64,000 nucleotides of DNA, from positions 597,193 to 661,192 of the forward strand of contig NZ_JSUS01000071.1 in the NCBI RefSeq assembly GCF_000805455.1, written 5' to 3'. This DNA comes from Acinetobacter sp. A47 (GTDB lineage: Bacteria > Pseudomonadota > Gammaproteobacteria > Pseudomonadales > Moraxellaceae). The translations under genes were made by a program, and so were the position numbers. The notes under the pieces were generated by a model. It saw only the letters and a list, made by a program, of their open reading frames with translations. It searched no databases and was not told the DNA's origin. Positions 28,099 to 39,400 of this stretch are shown here, piece after piece; the first letter of the stretch is position 1; the number at the start of each line of letters is the position of its first letter.

Positions 28099-29136
28099 AT
28101 GCCTGATTTCTCATTTTCTGATGCACTGCTTCACTGGTACGACCAACACGGGCGCCACGACTTACCTTGGCAGGTCGCCGATGATCCTTATAAGGTCTGG
28201 GTCTCGGAAATCATGCTGCAACAGACTCAGGTCAAAACGGTCCTGCAATATTTCGACCGTTTTATCGAGCGCTTTCCAACCGTGGAAAGTCTGGGACAAG
28301 CCAGCTGGGATGACGTCGCCCCCTACTGGGCTGGCCTCGGTTACTACGCCCGGGCACGCAACCTGCATAAAGCGGCGGGAATCGTCAGCCAGCAAGGCAA
28401 ATTTCCCGAAACGCTGGAACAATGGATAGAACTTCCGGGCATTGGCCGCTCAACCGCCGGAGCACTGATGTCACTCGGCCTGCGCCAGTACGGCGTGATT
28501 ATGGATGGCAATGTCAAACGTGTTCTGGCGCGTTTTTTTGCCATTGAAGATGATCTCTCCAAGCCTCAACATGAACGGGCCCTGTGGCAGATTGCCGAAC
28601 AACTTTGTCCCAAAGAGCGCAACCATGATTACACACAGGCAATCATGGATCTGGGGGCGACGGTGTGTACCCCGAAAAAACCGCTATGTCTCTATTGCCC
28701 GATGCAACAGCATTGTCAGGCATACCAGCAAGGTCTGGAACAGGAACTCCCTTTTAAGAAAGCCAAGAAACCGGTGCCGGTCAAAACGGCCAGCATCCTG
28801 CTGATCCAGTCGGGAGATGAATGGCTATGGCAGCAGCGTGAGGCACACGGGTTGTGGGGAGGCTTGTATTGTCTGCCCATCATTGAACAGGCAACCGAAT
28901 TACAACAGATTGAACAGCACTTTAACCTGCAAGCTCAAGTATCATCCTTGCAGATTAGCCATAGCTTTACCCACTTCACCTGGTTACTGAATGAGCGGCT
29001 GTTCCACGTGGAACACGACCAGAAAGAACAGCTCGGTATCGAGCTCAATGGCGTATGGCTAAGTCCTGAAACAGCAATTGCCAAGGGAATACCTACGGCG
29101 ATGAAAAAACTGATTACAGCAAAGCAAAAAGCTTAA
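28099..29136 (+). CDS. mutY: Adenine DNA glycosylase MutY
   Basis: Removes adenine mispaired with 8-oxoguanine. The 345-residue protein has the catalytic glutamate in SEIMLQQTQV, the helix-hairpin-helix LPGIGRSTAGA, the catalytic aspartate in VIMDGNVKRV and the four-cysteine iron-sulphur loop (CTPKKPLCLYCPMQQHC). A NUDIX-like recognition domain fills the C-terminal third, with the FTHF (SHSFTHFTW) motif. It is followed 39 bases later by the M23 lipoprotein gene. No terminator is evident between them. Confidence 0.96.
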   Translation: MPDFSFSDALLHWYDQHGRHDLPWQVADDPYKVWVSEIMLQQTQVKTVLQYFDRFIERFPTVESLGQASWDDVAPYWAGLGYYARARNLHKAAGIVSQQGKFPETLEQWIELPGIGRSTAGALMSLGLRQYGVIMDGNVKRVLARFFAIEDDLSKPQHERALWQIAEQLCPKERNHDYTQAIMDLGATVCTPKKPLCLYCPMQQHCQAYQQGLEQELPFKKAKKPVPVKTASILLIQSGDEWLWQQREAHGLWGGLYCLPIIEQATELQQIEQHFNLQAQVSSLQISHSFTHFTWLLNERLFHVEHDQKEQLGIELNGVWLSPETAIAKGIPTAMKKLITAKQKA

Positions 29137-29175
29137 ATCTCCTCGATGCTGTATCTCAAAAGATAAGGAGTTTTT

Positions 29176-29712
29176 GTGCGCCATCCGATTTCTTATACGC
29201 TGCTGGGTGTATTCATTCTTTTAATTTCAGCATGTGCCACAGCGCCCAAAAAACCGACACCGTTGCCTCCGGCACAGGTCAATAAACTGAAAAACATGCG
29301 TCTGGACAGCCGCTTGCCTGTTCCGGTCAAGGGTGTCAGCCGCAATGAGCTAAAAGATACCTGGGGCGCTGCCCGCAGTCAGGGACGTAGCCATGAAGGC
29401 ATAGATATCATGGCAGAGCGTGGCACCAGGGTGTATAGTGCAACCGAAGGCTTAGTTGCTGATTTGCGTAATAATAATTTAGGCGGCAAGGTCATCTGGA
29501 TTATTGGCCCGGCAGGTTCATGGCATTATTATGCCCACCTTGACGGCCATAAACGCGGGCTCAATGTTGGAGATTATGTCCGTAAAGGCGACCTGATCGG
29601 CTATGTGGGCAACACCGGTAATGCACGTTACACCGCGCCACATTTACATTATGGAATTTATTTAAATGGCAAAGGGCGTGGAGCAGTCAATCCATACCCG
29701 TATTTACGTTAG
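29176..29712 (+). CDS. M23 family (LytM-type) peptidase lipoprotein
   Basis: A 178-residue lipoprotein with lipobox ISAC. A proline-rich linker leads to a compact M23 domain. Zinc ligands are intact: HEGIDIM (HxxxD) and HLHYG (HxH), with HYYAHLDG between. It is therefore probably an active peptidoglycan endopeptidase rather than a degenerate activator such as EnvC or NlpD, which lack ligands. The start is GTG, fixed by AAGGAG five bases upstream. The next gene begins 9 bases later. Confidence 0.88.
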   Translation: MRHPISYTLLGVFILLISACATAPKKPTPLPPAQVNKLKNMRLDSRLPVPVKGVSRNELKDTWGAARSQGRSHEGIDIMAERGTRVYSATEGLVADLRNNNLGGKVIWIIGPAGSWHYYAHLDGHKRGLNVGDYVRKGDLIGYVGNTGNARYTAPHLHYGIYLNGKGRGAVNPYPYLR

Positions 29713-29721
29713 GAAGCTACA

Positions 29722-29967
29722 ATGTCTGAAGCATTGATTGAACGTCTGGTTGAGTTTGCAGAGTCAGGTAACCAGCAAAAAATCATTCTGGATGGTACCA
29801 GCTACCAAGGCTGGATCATGGAAATTAGTGAAGATGCCTTACTCATCAGTACAGGCTTTGCCGATAAATCGGGAAAAGACTTCTGGCTTAAATTTGCTGA
29901 TTTAAACCGTGCAGAACTGTATTATTGGGATACACGCCCAAATGAGTGGGTGGCATTCAAACTTTAA
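29722..29967 (+). CDS. Small conserved-looking protein, unknown function
   Basis: An 81-residue acidic protein I do not recognise. It has no signal peptide or membrane segment. Alternating strands (QKIILDGTSYQGWIMEI, DALLISTG, AELYYWD) suggest a small beta-barrel. An AGGA site precedes the ATG. It sits between the M23 lipoprotein and tag with spacings of 9 and 34 bases, so it is probably co-transcribed with both. Codon use resembles its neighbours, supporting a real gene. Confidence 0.7.
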   Translation: MSEALIERLVEFAESGNQQKIILDGTSYQGWIMEISEDALLISTGFADKSGKDFWLKFADLNRAELYYWDTRPNEWVAFKL

Positions 29968-30001
29968 TTATTCGTACCCATAACAATAAGGAGCACCCGA
30001 T

Positions 30002-30556
30002 ATGTCAACTCAACGCTGTGGCTGGTGCTCCGATGATCCTCTCTATATGGCTTACCATGATCAGGAATGGGGCAAGCCCCAACACGATGAAGCGCAGCTG
30101 TTTGAAATGCTGTGTCTGGAAGGTCAGCAAGCGGGGCTGTCTTGGATCACGGTGCTGAAAAAACGCGAGCATTACCGCGCCCATTTCTTTGACCATCCCA
30201 TCACGGCGATTGCAGCACTGAGCGATGATCAACTGCAACTCAAGCTCAGTGATAGCGGTTTAATCCGTCATATCGGCAAGCTGAAAGCGATTCGCGACAA
30301 TGCCATTGCCTGGCTTAAACTCAAAGATGAAGTGACCGATGTTCCAGCCTGGTTGTGGAGCTTTGTCGATCAGCAAACCCAGCATAATGATGTCAACAAT
30401 TATCGCGAGGCACCTGCACAGACCGCAACCAGCCAGAAACTCTCCAAGACCCTTAAAAAGCATGGTTTTAAATTTGTCGGCCCGACCACCTGCTATGCCT
30501 TTATGCAAGCGGTGGGTATGGTCAATGACCATGAAAATCATTGCCATTTTAAATAA
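30002..30556 (+). CDS. tag: DNA-3-methyladenine glycosylase I
   Basis: Excises 3-methyladenine from alkylated DNA. The 184-residue protein begins with the zinc-binding [20 protein letters not shown] and ends with [10 protein letters not shown], giving the Cys, His, His, Cys set that holds the two ends together. [15 protein letters not shown] carries the catalytic glutamate region. An AAGGAG site precedes the ATG. Neighbours on both sides read the same way, and ahr begins 38 bases later. Confidence 0.96.
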   Translation: MSTQRCGWCSDDPLYMAYHDQEWGKPQHDEAQLFEMLCLEGQQAGLSWITVLKKREHYRAHFFDHPITAIAALSDDQLQLKLSDSGLIRHIGKLKAIRDNAIAWLKLKDEVTDVPAWLWSFVDQQTQHNDVNNYREAPAQTATSQKLSKTLKKHGFKFVGPTTCYAFMQAVGMVNDHENHCHFK

Positions 30557-30594
30557 CCAAAACGATAGATTTTCCTTCAACAGGAGTTTCCCGA

Positions 30595-31620
30595 ATGAGC
30601 AATAACCAGATTCGTGCCTACGCCGCCATGCAGGCGGGCGAACCGTTGGTTCCTTATCAGTTTGATGCAGGCGAGTTACAGCCCCATCAGGTTGAAGTCA
30701 AGGTCGAATATTGTGGCCTGTGCCATTCCGATCTTTCCGTGATTAATAATGACTGGCGCTCATCGGTGTATCCGGTTGTCGCCGGCCATGAAATTATTGG
30801 GACTATTGTTGCGCTCGGTTCAGAAGCCAAAGGGTTACAGATCGGCCAGCGTGTCGGGATTGGCTGGACCGCTGAAACCTGTCAGGCCTGTGACCCGTGT
30901 ATTGGCGGGAATCAGGTGCTGTGTACCGGTGAAAAGATTTCAACCATTGTCGGGCATGCCGGCGGCTTTGCCGATAAAGTCCGCGCTGGCTGGCAATGGG
31001 TCATTCCCCTGCCAGAAGGTTTAGATCCGGAAAGTGCCGGCCCACTGCTCTGTGGCGGGATTACCGTATTTGATCCGTTATTGAAACATAAAATTCAAGC
31101 CACCCATCATGTCGGGGTGATTGGAATTGGTGGCTTGGGTCATATGGCCATTAAACTCCTCAAGGCCTGGGGCTGTGAAATTACAGCTTTTAGTTCAAGT
31201 CCGGACAAAACCGAAGAGCTCAAGGCTATGGGCGCAGATCATGTGGTGAATAGTCGTGATGCCCAGGCGATCAAGGCTCAACGCGGCAAGTTTGACCTTC
31301 TGCTCAGTACCGTCAATGTCACCCTGAACTGGCAAGCCTACCTGAGTACGCTTGCAGCAAATGGCAGCCTGCATTTTCTGGGCGTGACTTTGGAACCGAT
31401 CCCGGTTTCGGTGGGAAGCCTGATGAGTGGTGCCAAATCAGTCACCTCCTCACCTACAGGTTCCCCTTTGGCACTGCGCCAGCTGTTACAGTTTGCCGCA
31501 CGCAAAAATATTGCCCCACAGATTGAACTCTACCCGATGTCTCAACTGAATGAGGCCATTGAACGACTGCATTCAGGTCAGGCACGTTATCGCATCGTGC
31601 TCAAAGCAGACTTCGACTGA
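30595..31620 (+). CDS. ahr: NADPH-dependent aldehyde reductase Ahr (zinc alcohol dehydrogenase)
   Basis: Medium-chain zinc dehydrogenase that reduces a range of aldehydes to alcohols. The sequence closely follows E. coli Ahr (YjgB): [14 protein letters not shown] with the catalytic zinc cysteine, AGHEIIG, the structural-zinc cysteines around [18 protein letters not shown], the Rossmann [11 protein letters not shown], and the ending [11 protein letters not shown]. Length is 341 residues. An AGGAG site lies before the ATG. Its 3' end overlaps the convergent MocR gene by 34 bases. Confidence 0.92.
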   Translation: MSNNQIRAYAAMQAGEPLVPYQFDAGELQPHQVEVKVEYCGLCHSDLSVINNDWRSSVYPVVAGHEIIGTIVALGSEAKGLQIGQRVGIGWTAETCQACDPCIGGNQVLCTGEKISTIVGHAGGFADKVRAGWQWVIPLPEGLDPESAGPLLCGGITVFDPLLKHKIQATHHVGVIGIGGLGHMAIKLLKAWGCEITAFSSSPDKTEELKAMGADHVVNSRDAQAIKAQRGKFDLLLSTVNVTLNWQAYLSTLAANGSLHFLGVTLEPIPVSVGSLMSGAKSVTSSPTGSPLALRQLLQFAARKNIAPQIELYPMSQLNEAIERLHSGQARYRIVLKADFD

Positions 31621-33032
31621 TTCAGGCTGTTTCTGGTCCAGTCCGCCAGTTGCAGTATGGCCTGGCGGATTTCTCGGGTTAAGGCATGGCCTGCATTTAA
31701 GCGCAGAAAATGCTGGTAACGCCGGTCTTCTCCGAACACTTCACCCGGCACAATATTAATGCCCTGTGCCTGCGCCAGATAATACAGTTGCAGACCGGTA
31801 ATGCTTGACGGGAGTTGCAACCACAAGGCATAACCGCCCTGCGACTGGCTCAAGGCAATCGGCATCCCCTGAAATGTCTCCAAAATAAAAGACCGGTACT
31901 GTTCTACCTGCTGCATAAGCTTGGGTCGTAGCTGCTCGAGATGCTCGCGATAGCCCCGGCTATAAATAAAATCAGCCAGACCGAGCTGTAAGGGCGTATT
32001 CACCCCGACGTTATTGGCCAGTAATTGTGGTCTTAAATATTGTAATTGTTGACCCAGACAGAACCAGCCGACACGATAGGCCGCAGATAACGATTTGGAC
32101 ATTGATCCACACCAGATCACATAGCCTTCCTGATCCCAATACCGGATGGGTAGAGGCCGCGCCTTCTGGAAACTGCATTCTCCATAAATATCATCTTCCA
32201 GAATAAAGCACTGATACTGCTGGGCAAGTCTGGCAATATGCTGCTTTTCCTGATTGCTGAGACAATAGCCCAACGGATTCTGGAAATTGGCCGTCATCAG
32301 ACACAGCTTGGCACTGCCCTGCTGCATAAAAAACTCTAGACGCTCCAGATCAATGCCACGATGGTCGGCCGGAATTTCAATAATCTTGCGCTTCAGGCTG
32401 GCCAGCATTTGCAACTGCCCGTTAAAGGTCGGGGTGGGAATCAGGATACTATCGCCTTGCCGGGTCAGCTGCTGGATCAGCAACGATAGCGCGGGCATGC
32501 AGCCATTGGTAATAAAAATATCCTCCTTGGCAACATACAGTCCATCTTCACGCCAATGATCGGATAATGCCTGCCGCAGCTGCTGATGCCCCTGTTTATT
32601 GCAATACAGAAAATCTTCTGGCTGGCAGTGCTTGAGTGCACGTTGCAGGGAACGGCGCAAGCCATCCACGGGGATCAGATGCGGCGATAGCTGAATGGCT
32701 CCTAAAGGAGTGAGATGGTTCTGGATAGAAGCCGCCTGAATCTGGTTTTGCAGATCTAAATTTGAAACCTGCCGGCTGACCGACTCAAAGCCCGGACTCT
32801 CCGGTGCTGGACTCTGGTATTGCCGGGAACTGACAAAATAACCCGATTTTGCTTTGACATAAATCAGTCCTTTGGCTTCCAGTAACTCATAACACTGTTG
32901 TGCCGTACTCAGGCTAATGCTCTGCTGACGGGCAAATTCCCTTAAAGAACTGAGCTTCTGCTGCGGCTGTAATTCATGTTGATAGATCTTATGCGCCAGC
33001 TGTTCTGCCAGACGTTGGTATTGGAAGGCCAT
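31587..33032 (-). CDS. MocR-type (GntR/aminotransferase) transcriptional regulator
   Basis: A 481-residue regulator: an N-terminal GntR winged helix ([16 protein letters not shown]...[14 protein letters not shown]) joined to an aminotransferase-like domain. The PLP-binding lysine is in [14 protein letters not shown], and NFQNPLGYC and DDIYGEC are the usual fold-I motifs. MocR proteins commonly control B6, GABA or related amine pathways, often a divergent gene; here the divergent neighbour is a small lipoprotein gene 90 bases away. Its last 34 bases overlap ahr. Confidence 0.92.
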   Translation of the reverse strand: MAFQYQRLAEQLAHKIYQHELQPQQKLSSLREFARQQSISLSTAQQCYELLEAKGLIYVKAKSGYFVSSRQYQSPAPESPGFESVSRQVSNLDLQNQIQAASIQNHLTPLGAIQLSPHLIPVDGLRRSLQRALKHCQPEDFLYCNKQGHQQLRQALSDHWREDGLYVAKEDIFITNGCMPALSLLIQQLTRQGDSILIPTPTFNGQLQMLASLKRKIIEIPADHRGIDLERLEFFMQQGSAKLCLMTANFQNPLGYCLSNQEKQHIARLAQQYQCFILEDDIYGECSFQKARPLPIRYWDQEGYVIWCGSMSKSLSAAYRVGWFCLGQQLQYLRPQLLANNVGVNTPLQLGLADFIYSRGYREHLEQLRPKLMQQVEQYRSFILETFQGMPIALSQSQGGYALWLQLPSSITGLQLYYLAQAQGINIVPGEVFGEDRRYQHFLRLNAGHALTREIRQAILQLADWTRNSLNQSKSALSTMR

Positions 33033-33122
33033 TTCTGTACTGCTTTTTTATAAATTTCTGTATCTGTAATGGTTTATACAACACCGTTAAGCTATAAAAA
33101 TCAACAGCCAAAGGATAACACC

Positions 33123-33509
33123 ATGAAAAATAAAATTTTATTTATATTTAGCTGTATTGTACTAAGTGGCTGCGAGCTCAGTGACCAGGCCACCTATCCG
33201 CAACAGCAAGTATGTAAGTCACTCTCGGAAGGCTACTTGCGCATGCAGAACCAGATGACTTATGAATTATGGAAAATGGAAAAAGGTGAAGCTGTGGCAC
33301 CAGCCCGTATCATCAGGCTGACCTATAAAAAACCCAATGAAAACGGGGTCATGCTTTCCAGTCAATTCCTGCCAACGGTTGAACTGGAATGCACGCTACG
33401 ACAGCAGCAGATTGTGGTGTCCGTGCTCCCCAAAACTGGCCAGCCCATACCTGTCCTGAATGTACAGCTTCAAAATGATGCTATTGGCACACCGAAAAGC
33501 CCTGACTGA
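33123..33509 (+). CDS. Small lipoprotein, unknown function
   Basis: A 128-residue protein with a signal peptide and lipobox LSGC. I do not recognise the family. The mature part has two cysteines (QQVCKSL and ELECTLR) that could pair in the periplasm. The ATG at MKNKILFIF is used, because it starts the signal peptide and has AAAGGA just upstream; a longer reading adds 18 residues. It is divergent from the MocR gene and its end overlaps the convergent LysR gene by 29 bases. Confidence 0.75.
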   Translation: MKNKILFIFSCIVLSGCELSDQATYPQQQVCKSLSEGYLRMQNQMTYELWKMEKGEAVAPARIIRLTYKKPNENGVMLSSQFLPTVELECTLRQQQIVVSVLPKTGQPIPVLNVQLQNDAIGTPKSPD

Positions 33510-34383
33510 GTTGCTCAGTCAAAAATTCGATAAATAAACGGATACGTTTTGGCAAGTGTTCTTGCTGATAATACACCGCATGGATGCGTTGATAAGAATG
33601 TTCGATCTGGTCTTCAAATAAGGCCACCAGCCGCCCCTGTTGCAAGTCTTGCCAGACCATGAATTCAGACAGGCAGGTAATGCCATGTCCCCTGATCGCC
33701 AGCTGGCGTACCGTTTCCCCGTTCGAGGCCTTGATCGTAGGCACTGCAGTAAAATAATGCGCTCCGGTTTTTAACGGCCAGGTATTCAGATGCTGTGGCT
33801 TGGTAAACCCGATTAAATCATGCCGGGCCAGGTTATCGCTTTGTGGTGGTTCGGATAAGGTCGCCAGATAATCCGGGCTTGCCACAATATAAAGACGGCT
33901 TTGACACACCAGTTTGGCATGTAGGCTGGAATCATTCAGCTCACCAAAGCGAAAAGCCACATCGGCCTTGTGCTGCAACAGGTCAATCACCTGGTCATTA
34001 TTGCTCAGCTCAATGTCGATATTGGGATAGCGCTGGCGAAACAAATGCATCAAGGGAGCGATCACATGCAAGATAAAGGGCGTCGCCGAATCAATCCGGA
34101 TCAGGCCGGAGGTGTCCTGATCCGACTTTTGCAGCGCCTCTTCTGCTGCATTTAAATCGGCTAAAATTTTACGGGCATGGTTCAGGAATTGCTGCCCTTC
34201 CTGGGTCAGTTTTAATTTGCGTGTGGTTCTCTCTAACAGGGTCACTTCAAGCTTGGATTCTAAGCGGCTAAGTGCACGGCTGAGACCCGATGCGGTCTGC
34301 CCGAGTTTTTCGGCTGCCGCAATAAAGGAACCGGTATCGACAATGGTGATAAACGCAAGTAATTCTTCAATGGTTGATTTCAT
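33481..34383 (-). CDS. LysR family transcriptional regulator (upstream of dkgB)
   Basis: A 300-residue LysR regulator. The helix-turn-helix is at the N-terminus (FITIVDTGSFIAAAEKLG...SGLSRALSRLE), followed by the linker helix and a periplasmic-binding-like effector domain. It is divergent from dkgB and the MFS transporter, with 135 bases between, containing palindromes that could be its operators. The usual LysR pattern would make it the regulator of that pair. Its effector is unknown. The 3' end overlaps a lipoprotein gene. Confidence 0.92.
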   Translation of the reverse strand: MKSTIEELLAFITIVDTGSFIAAAEKLGQTASGLSRALSRLESKLEVTLLERTTRKLKLTQEGQQFLNHARKILADLNAAEEALQKSDQDTSGLIRIDSATPFILHVIAPLMHLFRQRYPNIDIELSNNDQVIDLLQHKADVAFRFGELNDSSLHAKLVCQSRLYIVASPDYLATLSEPPQSDNLARHDLIGFTKPQHLNTWPLKTGAHYFTAVPTIKASNGETVRQLAIRGHGITCLSEFMVWQDLQQGRLVALFEDQIEHSYQRIHAVYYQQEHLPKRIRLFIEFLTEQLSQGFSVCQ

Positions 34384-34417
34384 TGAATCTATCCATTATT
34401 GATATTTAGTCAACTAT

Positions 34418-34464
34418 ATTTTGCAAATTCATCTATTTTTTAGCAACAATAATTATTGCAAAAT
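34418..34464. promoter_or_regulatory. Candidate LysR operator region
   Basis: ATTTTGCAA and TTGCAAAAT are perfect inverted arms 29 bases apart. Inside, CAATAATTATTG (34447-34458) is a perfect 12-bp palindrome overlapping the right arm. The element lies in the divergent region between the LysR gene and dkgB, where LysR proteins usually bind. Confidence 0.55.
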
Positions 34465-34518
34465 TCTCCTCATCAACAGAATACGCTCAATCGAGCATGA
34501 CAAGATTAGGTGAATCAT

Positions 34519-35325
34519 ATGCGTATCCCTCAATTTGGTTTAGGTACTTTCCGTCTTAAAGATCAGGCCGTGATTGACTCGGTTAAAACAGCCCTTGAAG
34601 TCGGCTATCGTGCCATTGATACTGCCCAGATTTATGAAAATGAAGCGGCTGTAGGCCAAGCCATTGCTGAAAGCGGTGTGGCCCGTCAGGATTTGTTTTT
34701 AACCACAAAAATCTGGGTGGATCACTTTGCCGAAGACAAATTTATTCCCAGCTTAAAAGACAGCTTACAAAAACTTGGTACCGATGCCGTCGACCTGACC
34801 CTGATCCACTGGCCGGCTCCAGCACTGGGTGTCTCGATCCCCGAAGTAATGCAGTTGCTGCTGGAAGCCAAACAGCAAGGTCTGACCAAACAGATCGGCA
34901 TCTCAAACTTCAATATCGCCTTGACCCAGCAAGCGATTGACAGTATTGGCGCGGAGCACATTGCCACCAACCAGATCGAGCTTAGTCCGTATTTACAGAA
35001 CCGTAAGCTGGTAAATTATTTACGTGAACAAAATATTGACGTGACCTCGTATATGACTCTGGCCTATGGCAAGGTGCTGAACGATCCAACCCTGACCGAA
35101 ATTGCTGCACAACATCAGGCCACCACGGCGCAAGTCGCACTGGCGTGGGCACTGCAAAATGGTTTTGCCGTGATTCCATCGTCAACAAAACGTGAAAACC
35201 TGATCAGCAACTTAAAAGCACAAGACTTAAGCCTCACTGCAGAGGAAATGCAGCTGATTGCTCAACTGGAACGTAATGGTCGTGAAGTGAGTCCTGAACC
35301 ATTTGCGCCTGAATGGGACCAGTAA
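34519..35325 (+). CDS. dkgB: Aldo/keto reductase, DkgB-like
   Basis: A 268-residue NADPH-dependent reductase of the aldo/keto reductase family, close to E. coli DkgB (2,5-diketo-gluconate reductase B, also methylglyoxal reductase): [59 protein letters not shown] and [10 protein letters not shown]. The catalytic Asp, Tyr, Lys and His are all present. The ATG is preferred to an upstream GTG because AGGTGA then has correct spacing. The MFS gene begins 1 base after its stop, so they are translationally coupled. Confidence 0.92.
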   Translation: MRIPQFGLGTFRLKDQAVIDSVKTALEVGYRAIDTAQIYENEAAVGQAIAESGVARQDLFLTTKIWVDHFAEDKFIPSLKDSLQKLGTDAVDLTLIHWPAPALGVSIPEVMQLLLEAKQQGLTKQIGISNFNIALTQQAIDSIGAEHIATNQIELSPYLQNRKLVNYLREQNIDVTSYMTLAYGKVLNDPTLTEIAAQHQATTAQVALAWALQNGFAVIPSSTKRENLISNLKAQDLSLTAEEMQLIAQLERNGREVSPEPFAPEWDQ

Positions 35326-35326
35326 C

Positions 35327-36514
35327 ATGAGCAGCCGCATCAATCTTCCATTGCTGGCACTGGCGATTGGTGCCTTTGCCATCGGAACAACCGAATTCTC
35401 CCCTATGGGACTGTTGCCCAATATTGCCAGTGATCTTGGCGTGTCGATCCCCAGTGCAGGCATGCTGATCACCGGCTATGCGCTGGGCGTGATGCTCGGT
35501 GCGCCGATCATGACCTTATGGTTTGGTGGTTTTGCCCGCCGTAACGCATTGATTGTACTGATGGCAATTTTTACCATTGGCAACCTGATCGCAGCCTTTG
35601 CGCCAAACTACATGAGCCTGATGGGGGCGCGCCTGCTGACCAGCCTCAACCATGGGGCCTTCTTCGGGATTGGTTCGGTGGTCGCAGCCAGTGTGGTGCC
35701 GGCCAATAAACAGGCCAGTGCGGTGGCGACCATGTTTATGGGGCTGACCATCGCCAATATTGGCGGCGTACCTCTTGCCACCTGGGTCGGGCAAAATATT
35801 GGCTGGCGCATGTCTTTTCTGGCAATTTCAGCACTTGGTGTCATTACCATGCTGTCGCTGTGGAAAGCGCTGCCTGTCGGTTCAGCCGGTCAAAAACCGA
35901 ATGTAAAAATGGAACTGAACGTGCTGACCCGCCTGCCGGTGGTGCTGGCCCTGTTGACTACCGTGTTTGGTGCTTCGGCCATGTTCACCTTATATACCTA
36001 CATTGCGCCGAGTCTGGTCGAATTTAGCCATGCTTCACCGACCTTTATCACCCTGATGCTGGTCTTGATCGGGATTGGTTTCTCTGTCGGTAACCATTTC
36101 GGCGGTAAGTTTGCAGATCTGTCGATCGATAAAACCCTGATCGGTTTTCTGCTCTTGCTGATCAGCCTGATGGTGATTTTCCCATTTTTGGCGCAATCAC
36201 AACTGGGTGCAGCCATAGGTCTGGTGATCTGGGGTGCAGCAGCATTTGCAATTGTTCCTCCCTTGCAAATGCGTGTCATGTCGGTTGCACATGAAGCCTC
36301 CGGTCTGGCATCTTCTGTCAATATCGGCGCCTTTAACCTGGGCAATGCCATTGGTGCCGCAGCAGGTGGCGCAGTATTGAGTTTCGGATTGAGCTACACC
36401 GCGGTTTCCATGATCGGCGCGGTACTGGCAGGTATTGGCCTCATGCTGGTGTTGATCCAGATCAGGCTGGCCAACAAACCGGCGGCGCAACTCAAGCAGT
36501 GCCCGCAAGCCTAA
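35327..36514 (+). CDS. MFS transporter (AraJ/YdhP-like drug:H+ antiporter)
   Basis: A 395-residue major facilitator with twelve hydrophobic segments. The start region GAFAIGTTEFSPMGLLPNIA is the hallmark of the DHA1 subgroup containing AraJ, YdhP and NepI, and GARLLTSLNHGAFFGIG is the next conserved block. Members export sugars, purine ribosides or drugs. Coupling to dkgB and the divergent LysR regulator suggests export linked to a keto compound or aldehyde, which is inference. A good terminator follows. Confidence 0.9.
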   Translation: MSSRINLPLLALAIGAFAIGTTEFSPMGLLPNIASDLGVSIPSAGMLITGYALGVMLGAPIMTLWFGGFARRNALIVLMAIFTIGNLIAAFAPNYMSLMGARLLTSLNHGAFFGIGSVVAASVVPANKQASAVATMFMGLTIANIGGVPLATWVGQNIGWRMSFLAISALGVITMLSLWKALPVGSAGQKPNVKMELNVLTRLPVVLALLTTVFGASAMFTLYTYIAPSLVEFSHASPTFITLMLVLIGIGFSVGNHFGGKFADLSIDKTLIGFLLLLISLMVIFPFLAQSQLGAAIGLVIWGAAAFAIVPPLQMRVMSVAHEASGLASSVNIGAFNLGNAIGAAAGGAVLSFGLSYTAVSMIGAVLAGIGLMLVLIQIRLANKPAAQLKQCPQA

Positions 36515-36521
36515 GATGCAT

Positions 36522-36553
36522 AAAAAAGCCTGATTGAATATCAGGCTTTTTTA
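36522..36553. terminator. Terminator between the MFS and START genes
   Basis: AAAAAAGCCTGAT/ATCAGGCTTTTTT; the symmetry lets it serve both convergent genes. Confidence 0.92.
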
Positions 36554-37204
36554 TTATTTTAATAACTCTGGCAGCTTCGGCTGCGCATAGATCGGATTGA
36601 GCACTTCTTTTTTCATTTTCATCAGCATCTGATAGGGTTGCTGCTGTACAAACATGTTCACAAAGCTAAGCGGAATCGAACCTGCCGGATCGGCATAACC
36701 ACTGGTGGTGACCTTGACCCGGTTATTGGCCAGTTTCTGGAAAGTCCAGTCACCCGCATATTTGCTCAGACGCACTACATCGGGCTGTTCCGGATAATTG
36801 TTCTGAATGGCATTGTTCTTGATACTGATGCTGCCATCCGCATTCTTGGTCATTTTGCCTTTAATGACCACATCACGGTCTTTGAGGGGAAAAGGAAAAT
36901 CCAGCACCATATACAGGGTAAACTCGCCTTTCTTGTCATCACGGGAGAGCATCTGTGCCTTGCCCACATACGGGACCCATTGCGGCGTACGTTCAACATC
37001 CAGTACCACGGCAACGGCGCGTTCTAGCGGCACATCAAAAATCGTTTCTGCTTTATATTGGATAATCGGATTGTTTTCTGTCTGGTAAGTCCAGACCTTA
37101 ATATTATTACGGTGCAAGCTGAGTTTGGCAGTATCTGATGCGGCAGTCACCGTGAAGCTGCTGATACCGAGCAGTGTAGCAAGGACGATATGTTTTTTAT
37201 TCAT
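36554..37204 (-). CDS. START domain protein, exported
   Basis: A 216-residue protein with a signal peptide (KKHIVLATLLGISSFTVTA-A) and a START-like lipid-binding domain. The core shows YKAETIFDVPLERAVAVVLD, WVPYVGKAQML and LDFPFPLKDRDVVIKG, typical of bacterial START proteins. Such proteins are thought to bind hydrophobic ligands, here in the periplasm; the ligand is unknown. The start MNKKHIV begins the signal peptide; 14 upstream codons are excluded. It is downstream of dapB on the same strand, 96 bases away. Confidence 0.88.
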   Translation of the reverse strand: MNKKHIVLATLLGISSFTVTAASDTAKLSLHRNNIKVWTYQTENNPIIQYKAETIFDVPLERAVAVVLDVERTPQWVPYVGKAQMLSRDDKKGEFTLYMVLDFPFPLKDRDVVIKGKMTKNADGSISIKNNAIQNNYPEQPDVVRLSKYAGDWTFQKLANNRVKVTTSGYADPAGSIPLSFVNMFVQQQPYQMLMKMKKEVLNPIYAQPKLPELLK

Positions 37205-37300
37205 GTCATGCTCAATTATTGTAATGCTGGCGAGAGCTTGTTTCACTCCTGTCGGAAAGAAAGCTCAACAAGCTCTTTTATCATACCAAAAAGGAACGTT

Positions 37301-38155
<855 letters not shown>

Positions 38156-38196
38156 CTACTATAGCAAAACTCTGTGCCGGCGCTAAAAAATTCCCA

Positions 38197-38226
38197 TAAA
38201 AAAAACCTGCCGCAGCAGGTTTTTTT
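38197..38226 (-). terminator. dnaJ terminator
   Basis: AAAAAACCTGC/GCAGGTTTTTTT with a CGCA-like loop, between dnaJ and dapB. Confidence 0.9.
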
Positions 38227-38237
38227 ATGAATGCCAA

Positions 38238-39353
38238 TTAGTCAAACAGGCGATCAAAGAATGATTTTTTCTTTGGCGATGAAGCATGATCATCACCATC
38301 CAGAGATGTCTGTAATTCTTTCAACAACTCACGCTGACGGCTGGTCAGGTTGACAGGGGTTTCCACCACGATACGGCAAAGCAGATCACCAACCATGCTG
38401 CTACGTACCGGACGAACACCCTTGCCACGCAAGCGGAACAGTTTGCCGGTTTGCGTACCTTCCGGAATTTTCAGGCTGACACGGCCTTCTAAGGTCGGGA
38501 TTTCAATCTCTTTACCCAAGGCAGCATCGGCAATGCTCACAGGCACATCCATATACAGGTCGGCACCATCACGCTGGAAGATTTCGTGTTCACGTACCAC
38601 CACTTCCACGTATAAATCACCAGCCTGACCATCACGGATCGCTTCACCTTTACCGGTCAGACGTACGCGGTCGCCATTGTCCACACCGGCAGGAATGGTC
38701 ACTTCAAGTGTTTGCTGACGGTCTGCAACGCCTGAACCATGACAGCTCTTACATGGGTTCTTGATGATTTTACCCTGACCACGACAGGTACTACAGGTTT
38801 GCTGCACCGAGAAGAACCCCTGCTGCATGCGCACCTGGCCGGCCCCATGACAGGTACGGCAGGTTTCGACATCATTCGGGTTTTTAGAGCCCTTGCCGTC
38901 ACACGTTTCACACGGCGCTGGCGCAGTAAAGGTAATGGTTTTTTTGACGCCCTTGACCGCTTCTTCAAGCGTCAACTCCATCACGTAGCGCAGGTCTGAA
39001 CCACGGCGCTGGCGCTGTTGCTGGCGGCCACCGCCACCGAACGCACCACCAAAGATATCACCAAACTGGCTAAATATATCTTCTGCACTGAAACCGCCAA
39101 AGCCGCCACCCGCGCCACCGAAGCCACCTTCAAAGGCACTGTGCCCGGCGCGGTCATACATGCTGCGCTTTTCACTATCAGACAAGACTTCATAGGCTTC
39201 TGACGCCTCTTTGAACTTTTCTTCAGCTTCAGCGTTGTCAGGATTACGGTCTGGATGATACTTCATCGCCAACTTACGATAGGCTTTCTTGATCTCATCA
39301 TCACTTGCGGTTTTCGAAACGCCTAAAACCTCATAATAATCACGTTTAGCCAT
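38238..39353 (-). CDS. dnaJ: Chaperone DnaJ
   Basis: Hsp40 co-chaperone that delivers substrates to DnaK and stimulates its ATPase. The J domain (1-70) has the essential HPD in [11 protein letters not shown] Gly/Phe-rich region follows, then four zinc repeats ([32 protein letters not shown]) and the C-terminal substrate-binding domains. Length 371 is typical. GAGGAG lies upstream of the ATG, after a 39401-39441 hairpin. dnaK is not adjacent, as in other Acinetobacter. Confidence 0.97.
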   Translation of the reverse strand: MAKRDYYEVLGVSKTASDDEIKKAYRKLAMKYHPDRNPDNAEAEEKFKEASEAYEVLSDSEKRSMYDRAGHSAFEGGFGGAGGGFGGFSAEDIFSQFGDIFGGAFGGGGRQQQRQRRGSDLRYVMELTLEEAVKGVKKTITFTAPAPCETCDGKGSKNPNDVETCRTCHGAGQVRMQQGFFSVQQTCSTCRGQGKIIKNPCKSCHGSGVADRQQTLEVTIPAGVDNGDRVRLTGKGEAIRDGQAGDLYVEVVVREHEIFQRDGADLYMDVPVSIADAALGKEIEIPTLEGRVSLKIPEGTQTGKLFRLRGKGVRPVRSSMVGDLLCRIVVETPVNLTSRQRELLKELQTSLDGDDHASSPKKKSFFDRLFD

Positions 39354-39400
39354 GGTTGGCGATGCTCCTCACGGAATTTATTCAAAACTAGAAAACAAAC

